A DNA stretch of 64,000 bases from Bacillota bacterium (GTDB lineage: Bacteria > Bacillota_I > Bacilli_A > Erysipelotrichales > Erysipelotrichaceae). The notes beneath the pieces are model-generated. The model worked only from the letters and a program-made list of their open reading frames with translations. It searched no databases and was not told the DNA's origin. This document shows positions 44,176 through 52,535 of this stretch, one piece after another. The DNA lies in the NCBI GenBank assembly GCA_023388995.1, contig JAEWFD010000025.1, positions 1-64,000 on the forward strand. Direction: 5' to 3'. Within the stretch, counting starts at the first letter, position 1, and every line of letters begins with the position of its first letter. The position numbers and the translations under genes are program-made.

Positions 44176-45078
44176 ATGGTAGATACAAAATTATATACTT
44201 TGCTGGCAGTGGTTGAAACAAATAGCTACACGCGTGCAGCAGAGCAGCTTTCATTAACCCAGCCAGCTGTTACCCAGCATATCAAACAGTTGGAAAAAGA
44301 GTTAAATGTTAAAATTTTAAATCGCGTTGGCAGTGAAATCAAACTAACAAATGCCGGAAATATCATTGTTCGGTATGCAAGGCGAAGCATTGCGCTATAC
44401 AATCGCATGGAACAAAGCTTACTTGATGAGCAACGGCAAATACAGCGGCTGACAGTAGGCATTACCCACACAGCAGAAAGTAATGCGGTAGCCGAAGTAC
44501 TAGGGAAATACAGTGCCAAAAATCCAGGTACCAGCATAGCAATCATCACTGATTCCATAAGCAATCTTTATGACAGGCTAAAAAATTATGAACTTGACCT
44601 GGCTGTCGTCGAAGGCACAGTTCCAGATACCAACATTCACTCACTGCTTTTAGATACCGACTCCTTGGTATTGGTTATGTCTAACAATCACCCGCTGGCT
44701 AAAAAAAGCATGATAACCATCAGCGAGTTACGCAAAGAACCATTGATTCTTCGCAGGCCTTCATCTGGCACAAGAAACCTGTTTACGGCTCATCTGGAAA
44801 GTCATAATATGTCATTGGATGAATTTAATGTAATTTTAGAAGTTGATAACATCGCAACCATCAAGGATCTCATTCGCCGTGATATTGGTGTTTCCATTCT
44901 TGCGAAAAGCGTATGTCTGGACGAATTGAAAAAAGGGAAGATTACCGTCTTGCCCATTGAAAATTTGAGTATGATTCGTGAAATCAATATTTTGTATCAC
45001 AATGATTTCCGACATCCTGAAATCTTGCAAAATATAATGAAAGAGTATAATAAAGTCGTGAAATTTTATGCTTCGTAG
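44176..45078 (+). CDS. LysR-family transcriptional regulator
   Basis: 300 residues. The N-terminal LysR HTH (1-60) has SYTRAAEQLSLTQPAVTQHIKQLEKEL; the rest is the periplasmic-binding-like effector domain (about 90-295). TAGGAG precedes the ATG. Divergent from the antiporter gene, which is the usual LysR target layout; the effector is unknown. It ends in a terminator shared with mhqD. Confidence 0.92.
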   Translation: MVDTKLYTLLAVVETNSYTRAAEQLSLTQPAVTQHIKQLEKELNVKILNRVGSEIKLTNAGNIIVRYARRSIALYNRMEQSLLDEQRQIQRLTVGITHTAESNAVAEVLGKYSAKNPGTSIAIITDSISNLYDRLKNYELDLAVVEGTVPDTNIHSLLLDTDSLVLVMSNNHPLAKKSMITISELRKEPLILRRPSSGTRNLFTAHLESHNMSLDEFNVILEVDNIATIKDLIRRDIGVSILAKSVCLDELKKGKITVLPIENLSMIREINILYHNDFRHPEILQNIMKEYNKVVKFYAS

Positions 45079-45095
45079 AATCGAAAGAATCACAA

Positions 45096-45120
45096 AAAAA
45101 GGTGCTGCTTGCACCTTTTT
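45096..45120. terminator. Bidirectional terminator between LysR and mhqD genes
   Basis: AAAAAGGTGC pairs with GCACCTTTTT (10 bp, 5-nt loop), with A/T runs on both sides. It serves the two convergent genes. Confidence 0.88.
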
Positions 45121-45125
45121 ACTTG

Positions 45126-45728
45126 TTATTTCTTTTGTTTTATCTGGGTTTGATACCATTCTCTAGCCGCTGTTAATTCCTCCCGCAGCAGCTGGTGTCC
45201 TTGTGGCGAAATATATGCTTCATAGCGGATATCCGCTTCTTCCAGCTGTCTTTTCAGACTGGTAAATTGTTCCAGTGACAAATATGGGTCATTTACCCCG
45301 CCACTCACGAATATCGCAGTTTGTTTCTGCGGCAAGTACGGAACATGCGCTCTAACCAGCGATGGATGCAATAACAGCACATTGTCAAAAGCTGGCTGCA
45401 TCTTTTTTAATATATTCTGCGTTATATTCGCGCCATTGGAATAGCCTAAAATCGTCACGATATGATCTGGGCGACGCAATTCTTGTATTTGCTGATATAG
45501 CTTTATTGTTTCTTCTTCCAGATTTGCTTCATCAAACGTACCATCTGGTTTCTTTTTAAAATAACGATTCATGCCATGCTCTTGCACTGCACCGCGAATC
45601 CCAATAAGGATGGCATCAGGATCAATATATTGGCCAACTTCCAGCAAATCATATTCATCTCCACCAGTGCCATGAAGCAATACAATCATTCGCTTGCTGG
45701 TATTTTCATGCATAGTATAAATCATCAT
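45126..45728 (-). CDS. mhqD: MhqD-like carboxylesterase/phospholipase
   Basis: 200 residues, alpha/beta hydrolase. Early motif VLLHGTGGDEYDL, nucleophile in LGYSNGAN (near 104), and His in SPQGHQLL near the C-terminus. In B. subtilis MhqD-type hydrolases act in resistance to quinones and related electrophiles, with MhqO and MhqR; here the three genes are in one operon. It overlaps the MarR gene by 4 nt (ATGA). Confidence 0.87.
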   Translation of the reverse strand: MMIYTMHENTSKRMIVLLHGTGGDEYDLLEVGQYIDPDAILIGIRGAVQEHGMNRYFKKKPDGTFDEANLEEETIKLYQQIQELRRPDHIVTILGYSNGANITQNILKKMQPAFDNVLLLHPSLVRAHVPYLPQKQTAIFVSGGVNDPYLSLEQFTSLKRQLEEADIRYEAYISPQGHQLLREELTAAREWYQTQIKQKK

Positions 45729-46156
45729 CTGCTCATCCTTTCTGCGGTTTTCCCGATCCGTTTCAATAATTCCTGCAGTTGTTCTTCCTCTTGCTGATTC
45801 AATACATCAAAAACAGGCCGCACGTAGGCTTCATGCATTTGATAAATACTTGCAAATTGCACTTTGCCGCTTTCACTCAGCGCTAAGCGAAAGACTCGCT
45901 TATCTGCATGATCTTGCTGGCGTACAAGGTACCCTTTTTTCTCAAGCTGCGCAACGACATAGGTCATACTGCTGTTTGGTATCAGCACATGATCTGCTAG
46001 TTCTTTTGTTGTCAGGCTTTTCTTATGATAGAGTGCTTCCAATGCTGTGAACTCATTCAAATTGATATCGCAATCACGAAGAGATTCTTGTACCACATCC
46101 ATAATACTTTGGTAAGCCTTAAATAGCACGATCAGCGTTTTCAGTGAACGTTCCAT
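45725..46156 (-). CDS. mhqR: MhqR-like MarR-family repressor
   Basis: 143 residues. Winged HTH with LNEFTALEALYHKKSLTTKELADHVLIPNSSMTYVVAQLEKKGYLVRQ and the wing DKRVFRLALSESGK (residues about 33-95 in total). Homology in layout to B. subtilis MhqR, a repressor of quinone-response genes. The start overlaps the mhqO stop by 1 nt (TAATG). It probably binds the palindrome at 47168 and so controls its own operon. No conserved redox cysteine is obvious in the HTH. Confidence 0.85.
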   Translation of the reverse strand: MERSLKTLIVLFKAYQSIMDVVQESLRDCDINLNEFTALEALYHKKSLTTKELADHVLIPNSSMTYVVAQLEKKGYLVRQQDHADKRVFRLALSESGKVQFASIYQMHEAYVRPVFDVLNQQEEEQLQELLKRIGKTAERMSR

Positions 46157-47139
46157 TATAGATATTCCTTCGCAAACACCTTGGTGCTGCGAACTGTGTC
46201 AAATGGCTGCAGCTGCTCTTCAATCTGCTGCCGATATGGCCGAAGATGCGGCGGCAAGGTAAGCTTTTCTCCTAAAATCTCATAAGATTCCTCATCATCA
46301 ATAAATCCTGGACCATCCGTTGCAAGCTCAAACAGTATTTCCGGATATGGTCTGGTATACAAGGAACCAAAGTAGAATCTCTCTACATAACCCGAATGAC
46401 GCATTTGATAGCGGTCAAAGTTCGTTTGCCATGCCTCCAATTCTTCTCTGTCTTCCACGCGGAACGCCAGATGATGGACACCTCCATATCCTTGTGTTGC
46501 TGGCAATGCATGCAAATCCTCTTCCACGATGACAGTTGCTCCGTTGCCACCTTCCCCCATCATGAACTGATGCAGGTTGCCGTCAACTGCCGTTTTACGC
46601 ATGCCAAGACGTTGAACTAACAGTGCTTCCATTTGAGCCAAGCGACTCACCTGCAAGAATGCCGGTCCTAATCCGGTAATGGCATACTCATTGGGAATCG
46701 GTCCCCGTTCCCATGGAAAGCCTGATTCAATTCCTTGATTGTGTTCATCAGAAACCAGTGCATATGGCTGTCCATCAAAGTCTTCAAAGAACAGCATTTG
46801 ATGACCAAACAAAGTTACCGGCTCATATGCAAGACGGTACTTTGCAAAGCGTTTTTTATAATACGCAATCGCTTCATCGCTTGGTACACGAAAGCTGGTT
46901 CTGCTGATCTCGTTTGTACCATGTCTTGCTTGTGCGATATCCGCAAAATCGAAAAAGGTCATAGCCGTTCCGGCGGAACCTCTGTCATCTCCGAAATATA
47001 AGTGGTAAGTCTTTACATCATCTTGATTAACATTTTTCTTAACCATCCGCATTCCTAGAATAGTTGTATAAAATTGGTATATATTTGCGGCACTGCTGGT
47101 AATTGCCGTTACGTGGTGAATTCCTTTTAGTTGATTCAT
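46156..47139 (-). CDS. mhqO: MhqO-like ring-cleaving dioxygenase (VOC family)
   Basis: 327 residues, two vicinal-oxygen-chelate halves. Metal ligands appear as His in LKGIHHVTAI (N-terminus), His in YGGVHHLAFRVED (about 215-227) and Glu in EILFELATDGPGF. The family opens hydroquinone or catechol rings; in B. subtilis MhqO detoxifies methylhydroquinone-type compounds. ATG 47139 is 9 nt from AAAGGAG, while the ATG at 47148 is adjacent to it. First gene of the mhqO-mhqR-mhqD operon. Confidence 0.9.
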   Translation of the reverse strand: MNQLKGIHHVTAITSSAANIYQFYTTILGMRMVKKNVNQDDVKTYHLYFGDDRGSAGTAMTFFDFADIAQARHGTNEISRTSFRVPSDEAIAYYKKRFAKYRLAYEPVTLFGHQMLFFEDFDGQPYALVSDEHNQGIESGFPWERGPIPNEYAITGLGPAFLQVSRLAQMEALLVQRLGMRKTAVDGNLHQFMMGEGGNGATVIVEEDLHALPATQGYGGVHHLAFRVEDREELEAWQTNFDRYQMRHSGYVERFYFGSLYTRPYPEILFELATDGPGFIDDEESYEILGEKLTLPPHLRPYRQQIEEQLQPFDTVRSTKVFAKEYL

Positions 47140-47167
47140 CTTTTTCATCTCCTTTGTTACTATCATT

Positions 47168-47196
47168 TTATTACGAATTCGTAATAATTCCAGCAA
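47168..47196 (-). promoter_or_regulatory. Promoter and MarR-type operator of the mhq operon
   Basis: TTATTACGAATTCGTAATAA (47168-47187) is a perfect 20-bp palindrome whose CGAATTCG core matches what I recall of the MhqR box. TTGCTG (47191-47196) and TAATAA (47168-47173) on the minus strand form a -35/-10 pair with a 17-bp spacer, with the palindrome filling spacer and -10. Confidence 0.8.
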
Positions 47197-47211
47197 GATG
47201 CTCAAGAAATG

Positions 47212-47233
47212 AAAAAGCACTTGTTTGAAGTGC
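47212..47233 (-). terminator. Terminator of the MerR-GyrI gene
   Basis: GCACTT pairs with AAGTGC (5-nt loop), followed by TTTTTC on the minus strand. It insulates the mhq promoter. Confidence 0.72.
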
Positions 47234-47234
47234 C

Positions 47235-48209
47235 TTAGTCTTTCAGTTTGATCGGAAATAATAGATCCAACTGCATTGTATCAATTCCTACATCTTGTTT
47301 CTGCACATGCTTCAGTGTCAGGAACAAATGTTCTTCCAATAAGCCATGCATGCATTCTCCCCCATCCATAGCAAGATTCGCTGCATATTGTTCACTTTCT
47401 TGAACCCAGCTTCCGAGCCATTCCCATTCATGGAAATTACCCATCGTAATCATATGAGCTGCATACAAGCCACCTTCCATATACTTTTTGGTCAATGGCA
47501 TAGGCACTTCCATATCATCGGGAATCGTAACCCAGGATTCATATCCATACTCCGCGGATTGCGGACTTGGATTGGGGTGATTAAACCCAAAGAACCGCAA
47601 ATCTGGTTTGCGCTGCGGCAAATCATGCTCGCTGACGAAGCGGTCCAATAGTTCTCCGGCATGCTGTTCCGGATCTTTTCCAATGAAATGACTGGACGCA
47701 ACCGCAGCAGGCGGCAAATACACAATACGAACATCCTTTAATTTTGCTTCTTCTTTTACTTTCTCTAACTCCGACATGATATGCTCCTCCTTCTGTCCGG
47801 TGTTCGACAAGGAATCCATTAGTTGCACAATGGATTCATCCTCTAAAAGAGAAAGGCGCAATGAGGTCGTAATATGCTTGGTTAAGTAGGCAATAAGTTC
47901 CTGCAAAACAGTGCGAATTGCTGCCAAGCTGGTGATTTCCTGATTTAGTTCCTGAACCTTACGGTCAAAGATTTCCAATGCCTGTACGGCTTTCTCTTCC
48001 ACCAGTATCTGCTTGATTGCTTTGAGCGGAATTTGCAGCTTTCTTAACACCAGAATCTGACGCAGCCGTTGCAGTGCAAAGGCATCATAGGTGCGATACG
48101 CATATCCTTCTTGCTTGCTGCTTCTCAACAGTCCAATCTGCTCATAGTAGCGTAATGTTCTGGTAGATACTTGAAATGTTTTGGAAACTTGGGAAATTGT
48201 TTGGATCAT
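47235..48209 (-). CDS. MerR-family regulator with GyrI-like effector domain
   Basis: 324 residues. The MerR winged helix (1-70) shows SQVSKTFQVSTRTLRYYEQIGLL and YRTYDAFALQRLRQI; a coiled coil follows (about 75-125). The C-terminal half (from about 150) resembles the GyrI/AraC effector-binding fold of multidrug-responsive MerR proteins (BmrR type). ATG 48209 follows AGGAGG; the longer frame is rejected. A promoter with a 19-bp spacer lies upstream, so autoregulation is likely. Confidence 0.85.
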   Translation of the reverse strand: MIQTISQVSKTFQVSTRTLRYYEQIGLLRSSKQEGYAYRTYDAFALQRLRQILVLRKLQIPLKAIKQILVEEKAVQALEIFDRKVQELNQEITSLAAIRTVLQELIAYLTKHITTSLRLSLLEDESIVQLMDSLSNTGQKEEHIMSELEKVKEEAKLKDVRIVYLPPAAVASSHFIGKDPEQHAGELLDRFVSEHDLPQRKPDLRFFGFNHPNPSPQSAEYGYESWVTIPDDMEVPMPLTKKYMEGGLYAAHMITMGNFHEWEWLGSWVQESEQYAANLAMDGGECMHGLLEEHLFLTLKHVQKQDVGIDTMQLDLLFPIKLKD

Positions 48210-48231
48210 GTACCTTCCTCCTTTGAACAGA

Positions 48232-48262
48232 ATCATACAGGTTGACGCAGCGTTCAAGTCAA
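48232..48262 (-). promoter_or_regulatory. MerR-type 19-bp-spacer promoter within the pncB end
   Basis: TTGACT (48257-48262) and TATGAT (48232-48237) on the minus strand are 19 bp apart. TTGAC...GTCAA gives dyad symmetry across the spacer. The -35 overlaps the last codons of pncB. Confidence 0.65.
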
Positions 48263-49722
48263 TCCTTAATTTCTTTTTCTGATGCTTCAATCATATCAAG
48301 TTTAAGGCGGTGCAATTGCGTTGATAGATCGACATAGTGCTGATGCGGGTTTTCGAAGCGTTGCTCTTCTTCAAATACCTCATTCTTCAGCTGTTTCTGA
48401 ACAAATTCCCGAATCTCTGCCAAAGCAGGCGCTTGATAAACCAGCTCGCCATTTTGGAAGATTGGCTGCTGCAGCTTCTTGACAGTAAAGTTGGTGATCC
48501 AGCGTTTCTTCCACGGTGCGTTCGGATCAAACAGCAGCAGCGGCTGGTCTGGATTGATGATTTCTTCTTCCAAAGCCAGATAATCAGCAATTGCCTTTCC
48601 ATCTTGCTGGTAGATGCGATATAACGTTTTCTTGCCCGGTGTCGTTATTTTCTCAATGGTCTCGGAGCGTTTGATGCGTGGGACAAAAACTTCTTTTTCT
48701 TGTACTGCCACCAGTTTATAGACTCCGCCAAACACCGGTTCTGATCTTGATGTAATTAAACGTTCGCCAACGGCAAACACATCAATGCATGCTTGTTGGT
48801 TCATAAGCGATTGCATTAAATATTCATCCACACTGTTAGAGACAATAATCTGGCAGTCTTGAAGCTGTGCTTCATCCAGCATCTTTCTTGCTTCCCGCGA
48901 TAGGTATGCTAAATCTCCGCTGTCAATTCGTATCCCCTTCAGGCGCTTGCCATTTGGTTCTAATATTTCCCGGGCAATGCGAATGGCATTTTTTACACCG
49001 GAATGAAGTACATCGTAGGTATCAACCAGTAAGGTGCAGTGATCCATATAGGCTTCAGCATATGCCTGAAATGCTTCATATTCGGTTGAAAACAGTTGAA
49101 TCCAGGAATGGGCCATCGTACCTACCGCAGGAACGCCAAACCACTGGTCGGCAATCGTTGTGGCTGTACCTGACACTCCCCCAATATAAGCTGCTCTGGC
49201 CCCATAAACAGCTCCATCATAGCCTTGCGCCCGTCTGGCACCAAACTCCAGCACTGCCCGGCCTTTAGCCGCCCGGACAATACGGTTTGCTTTCGTTGCG
49301 ATCAAACTTTGGTGATTGATGGTCAGAAGCAGCATTGTTTCAATCAACTGTGCTTCAATAACAGGTGCTGTTACGGTTATAAGCGGAGTATTCGGATAGA
49401 CAATCGTACCTTCGGGAATTGCTTCAATTGTCCCCGTAAAACGAAACTTACGTAAATAGGCTAAAAATGTTTCATTGAATATATTCCGTTTTCGCAAATA
49501 TGCAATATCTTCTTCTGTAAAATGCAGGGCTTGAATATATGCAATCATTTGTTCCAATCCTGCACAGATCACAAAACCACCGTCATCCGGATTGTGGCGG
49601 TAAAACAAGTCAAATACAACAATGGTATCTTTCTTGCCGTTGACAAAATAACCATTTGCCATCGTTAATTCATAAAAATCCATTAGCATTGTGAGATTGC
49701 GGCTTTGCTTTTCTATCTTCAT
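48259..49722 (-). CDS. pncB: Nicotinate phosphoribosyltransferase
   Basis: Makes nicotinate mononucleotide from nicotinate and PRPP with ATP, the entry of NAD salvage. 487 residues, as in the Firmicute form. Motifs: LMDFYELTMANGYF at the N-terminus, EFGARRAQGYDGA, GTMAHSWIQLF with the active-site His, LVDTYDVLHSG and GIRIDSGDLAYLS. Not linked to other NAD genes here; the MerR gene follows at 49 nt. Confidence 0.94.
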   Translation of the reverse strand: MKIEKQSRNLTMLMDFYELTMANGYFVNGKKDTIVVFDLFYRHNPDDGGFVICAGLEQMIAYIQALHFTEEDIAYLRKRNIFNETFLAYLRKFRFTGTIEAIPEGTIVYPNTPLITVTAPVIEAQLIETMLLLTINHQSLIATKANRIVRAAKGRAVLEFGARRAQGYDGAVYGARAAYIGGVSGTATTIADQWFGVPAVGTMAHSWIQLFSTEYEAFQAYAEAYMDHCTLLVDTYDVLHSGVKNAIRIAREILEPNGKRLKGIRIDSGDLAYLSREARKMLDEAQLQDCQIIVSNSVDEYLMQSLMNQQACIDVFAVGERLITSRSEPVFGGVYKLVAVQEKEVFVPRIKRSETIEKITTPGKKTLYRIYQQDGKAIADYLALEEEIINPDQPLLLFDPNAPWKKRWITNFTVKKLQQPIFQNGELVYQAPALAEIREFVQKQLKNEVFEEEQRFENPHQHYVDLSTQLHRLKLDMIEASEKEIKD

Positions 49723-49789
49723 TCTTACTTCCTCTTTGCTCTATCAATATATTTTTTGGTTCTTTCATTGATTTAATGCAATGCATGTA

Positions 49790-50095
49790 TTATGGCTTAA
49801 TATAGCGATATCCCGCTTCCTGCAATTGGACAATATCCAGAACTCCACTCGAAACAACTGTAATTCCTTTAATCAAAGATGTTTCATCAATGTGATTGGC
49901 AACCAGCGAATTTTTGCAGATATGATAAGAAACATCAGTATGTAATTGCATTGCCTGATTGGTGAACAGTTGCACTGCTTCTGCATTCACAACCACAACA
50001 ACTTTGATATCGGCCGCTTCTTTTTTTAAATTTCTAATGTTTGCACTTACTAAATTCCATTTATCAGACTCATCCATGTGAAATACTGCTTTCAT
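49790..50095 (-). CDS. DsrE/DsrF-like small protein
   Basis: 101 residues. An alternating strand-helix pattern with IKVVVVVNAEAVQLF, HICKNSLVANHID and GITVVSSGVLDIVQLQEAGYRYIKP fits the DsrE-like fold, which includes sulfur-relay proteins. A Cys lies at the position often used (ICKNS). Function in this organism unknown. AAGGAG precedes the ATG. Confidence 0.78.
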   Translation of the reverse strand: MKAVFHMDESDKWNLVSANIRNLKKEAADIKVVVVVNAEAVQLFTNQAMQLHTDVSYHICKNSLVANHIDETSLIKGITVVSSGVLDIVQLQEAGYRYIKP

Positions 50096-50166
50096 ATACT
50101 CACTCCTTCAATCATTACTTTATCATATTTCTTTGCATATAAATATTTCTATACATAACTTACGAT

Positions 50167-50193
50167 CAAAAAAAGAACATCTTTTGATGTCCT
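50167..50193 (-). terminator. Terminator of the AraC-GyrI gene
   Basis: GGACATC pairs with GATGTTC (4-nt loop) and runs into seven T. It overlaps the gene's stop codon. Confidence 0.78.
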
Positions 50194-51142
50194 ATCTACA
50201 TTTCTTTACAATCGGCTTAACCCATTTTGCATAGCATGCTGGATCATGATAGAAGTAAGAAATTCTGCCAGCCGTTTCATCCAGACGATATTCTGTTCTT
50301 TCAAAATGGAACAATTCCATCGCTTCTGCCAGCTTCATACCTACTGTTTCATTTTCTTGTTCATAATCAAATGCGCCATGTTCAAACACGACATACTCTG
50401 CTTCCGGTACATCCAGCAAAGTCATTTGCTTTGGCACAACTCCTTTGTAATCCAGCGGCAAACGTATTCCATATGCCTCCGCTCCTTTTCCTGCATCTTC
50501 ATAGAGTCTTGCCATTATTTGACCGCTGAATTTGCCAATTACATCCTGGCTGCCATCCAGTTTACCCTTGATACTATCAAGAAGTCCGCAAATGGTGTGG
50601 CAATCCTGATCAGGAATTAATTCTTGCTTTTCCCAGAAATCGAAATAGCCGTTGCTCTCATAGTTCTTGATATGCAGAAACTTGTGAGCAGGGATGGAAA
50701 TAAAGTAAATCTTAATCTCTTTTGTTGACTGTATCATACCGATCTCTCCTATTCCTAAGATATAGCGATCAAAGGTATTGATTTTTGTACGAAGAACAAG
50801 CGGAACTGGTTTTTGCCGGTACATAATCGGTGTAAGTCCATACGCAGTTTTGAATGCTCTGGTAAATGCCTCATGGGAGGAAAAGCCATGCGCAATCGCC
50901 ACTTTTAAGATCGACATTTGACTATCGCGAATATCCACCAACGCAAAGGCTAGTCTGCGAAGGCGCAAATATTCCCGGAAGGTAATACCTGCTATGTCTT
51001 TGAATTTACGAGTCATATGATATTCGGAACATCCAAATTTCTGAGCAAGTGCATGCAATGTTAAGGCATCATCTTCTTGTTTGATAATGCTTTCGTCCAC
51101 GTGATCAATAATAAGTTGAATTTGCCGGTGCCATTCGTACAT
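50192..51142 (-). CDS. AraC-family regulator with GyrI-like effector domain
   Basis: 316 residues. N-terminal tandem AraC HTH (about 10-110; LHALAQKFGCSEYHMTRKFKDIAG and the second helix set ILKVAIAHGFSSHEAFTRAFKTAYGLTP). The C-terminal part (about 150-310) resembles the GyrI-like small-molecule-binding domain. This architecture senses drugs or other amphipathic compounds in relatives. AAGGAGA precedes the ATG. Monocistronic; target unknown. Confidence 0.9.
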   Translation of the reverse strand: MYEWHRQIQLIIDHVDESIIKQEDDALTLHALAQKFGCSEYHMTRKFKDIAGITFREYLRLRRLAFALVDIRDSQMSILKVAIAHGFSSHEAFTRAFKTAYGLTPIMYRQKPVPLVLRTKINTFDRYILGIGEIGMIQSTKEIKIYFISIPAHKFLHIKNYESNGYFDFWEKQELIPDQDCHTICGLLDSIKGKLDGSQDVIGKFSGQIMARLYEDAGKGAEAYGIRLPLDYKGVVPKQMTLLDVPEAEYVVFEHGAFDYEQENETVGMKLAEAMELFHFERTEYRLDETAGRISYFYHDPACYAKWVKPIVKKCR

Positions 51143-51218
51143 ATCTGTCTCCTTTCATCGCTGGATACATCATAGCAAAAGGCAAAGCATTATATTTGAT
51201 TTGAGTTGCGGTTGTTTG

Positions 51219-52535
51219 TCAGCGAACGAAATTTTCATAGATCACTTGAATTGTGTGTTCAAAGTCTTTATTTTCCACACCAATGATAATATTGATTTCA
51301 TCAGACCCCTGAGCGATCATCCGAATATTGATCCCATGACTGCCAAGTACGGCAAACAGCTTTCCTGAGATCCCCGGACGATACACCATGTTTCTTCCTA
51401 CTGTCGCAATTAAGCTCATTTCATGGATTACATGTACTTGCTGGGTATTGCATGCTTTTTTGATATCCACTATGATATCATGGATATGCCGCTTGACATC
51501 TTCAGAGGCTACAACAACCGAAAAACTGTCAATTCCTGAGGGGATATGTTCCACGCTTATTTTATAATCTTCAAATACCTGCAATGCTCTGCGGATAGTT
51601 CCGACTTCATTGGACATATGGTTCTTATAAATCGTGATAACACTGAAATCCTTTTTCCCGGCAATCCCGGTAATAAATTGATTTTCTTCATCCATCTCAT
51701 GATTTTTTTCTACGATGATAGTTCCCGGATGATCCGGTTCATTGGTATTGCGTATCTGGATCGGAATATGAGCTTCCATAACCGGGAAAATCGCTTCTTC
51801 GTGCAAGACGGTAGCCCCCATATAGGACAGTTCCCGCAATTCCCGGTATGTAATGGTGGAGATCGCTTTGGCTTCATGTACAATGCGCGGATCAGCAACC
51901 AGAATGCCGGAAACATCAGTCCAGTTTTCATATAAAGTGCTGTGTGTCAGCTTGGCAAGAATAGATCCGGTAATATCTGATCCGCCGCGATCCATTACTT
52001 GAATACTGCCATCAGGCATAGCACCGTAAAAGCCCGGAACAACAATATAATCATATTTCTCCAGTATAGCATCAACAAGCGTTTGCGATGTTTCTTCATC
52101 CAGCCGATGATGATAATCAAAGCGAATTAACTCACTGGCGTCCACAAACGGATATCCCAGATACTCTGCCATCAGTTTAGCTGTCAAATATTCTCCTCTG
52201 CTAACCAGATAATCGGCATTCATTGTTTTGCTAAGAGATTGCTTGATCAAAGCAAATTCATGTGTTAGATCCAGCTGCAATTGCAGTTTTTGCTTGATCT
52301 CTTCAAATCGTTGTTCGATCATCCCTAAAATCTGATCGTAATTAACCGAATATTTGATATGCGCATGGCACAGATACAACAAATCAGTAATTTTATTGTC
52401 TTGCTTGTTTCTCTTTCCACTTGCCGATACAACGATAATCCTCCGTGAGCGATCTTGGAATACAATATCTTTCACTTTCGCAAACTGTGCCGCATCCGCA
52501 ACACTGGAACCGCCAAATTTAGCTACCTTAATCAT
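51219..52535 (-). CDS. Aspartokinase
   Basis: Phosphorylates aspartate, the first step to threonine, methionine and lysine. 438 residues. Kinase part with KFGGSSVADA (N-terminus), SRGEYLTAKLMAEYLG and MDRGGSDITGSILAKL; two C-terminal ACT domains (about 300-435). Its partnership with hom suggests the threonine-responsive YclM/ThrD type, but feedback specificity cannot be read from sequence by eye. Its ATG overlaps the hom stop by 4 nt (ATGA). Confidence 0.94.
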   Translation of the reverse strand: MIKVAKFGGSSVADAAQFAKVKDIVFQDRSRRIIVVSASGKRNKQDNKITDLLYLCHAHIKYSVNYDQILGMIEQRFEEIKQKLQLQLDLTHEFALIKQSLSKTMNADYLVSRGEYLTAKLMAEYLGYPFVDASELIRFDYHHRLDEETSQTLVDAILEKYDYIVVPGFYGAMPDGSIQVMDRGGSDITGSILAKLTHSTLYENWTDVSGILVADPRIVHEAKAISTITYRELRELSYMGATVLHEEAIFPVMEAHIPIQIRNTNEPDHPGTIIVEKNHEMDEENQFITGIAGKKDFSVITIYKNHMSNEVGTIRRALQVFEDYKISVEHIPSGIDSFSVVVASEDVKRHIHDIIVDIKKACNTQQVHVIHEMSLIATVGRNMVYRPGISGKLFAVLGSHGINIRMIAQGSDEINIIIGVENKDFEHTIQVIYENFVR

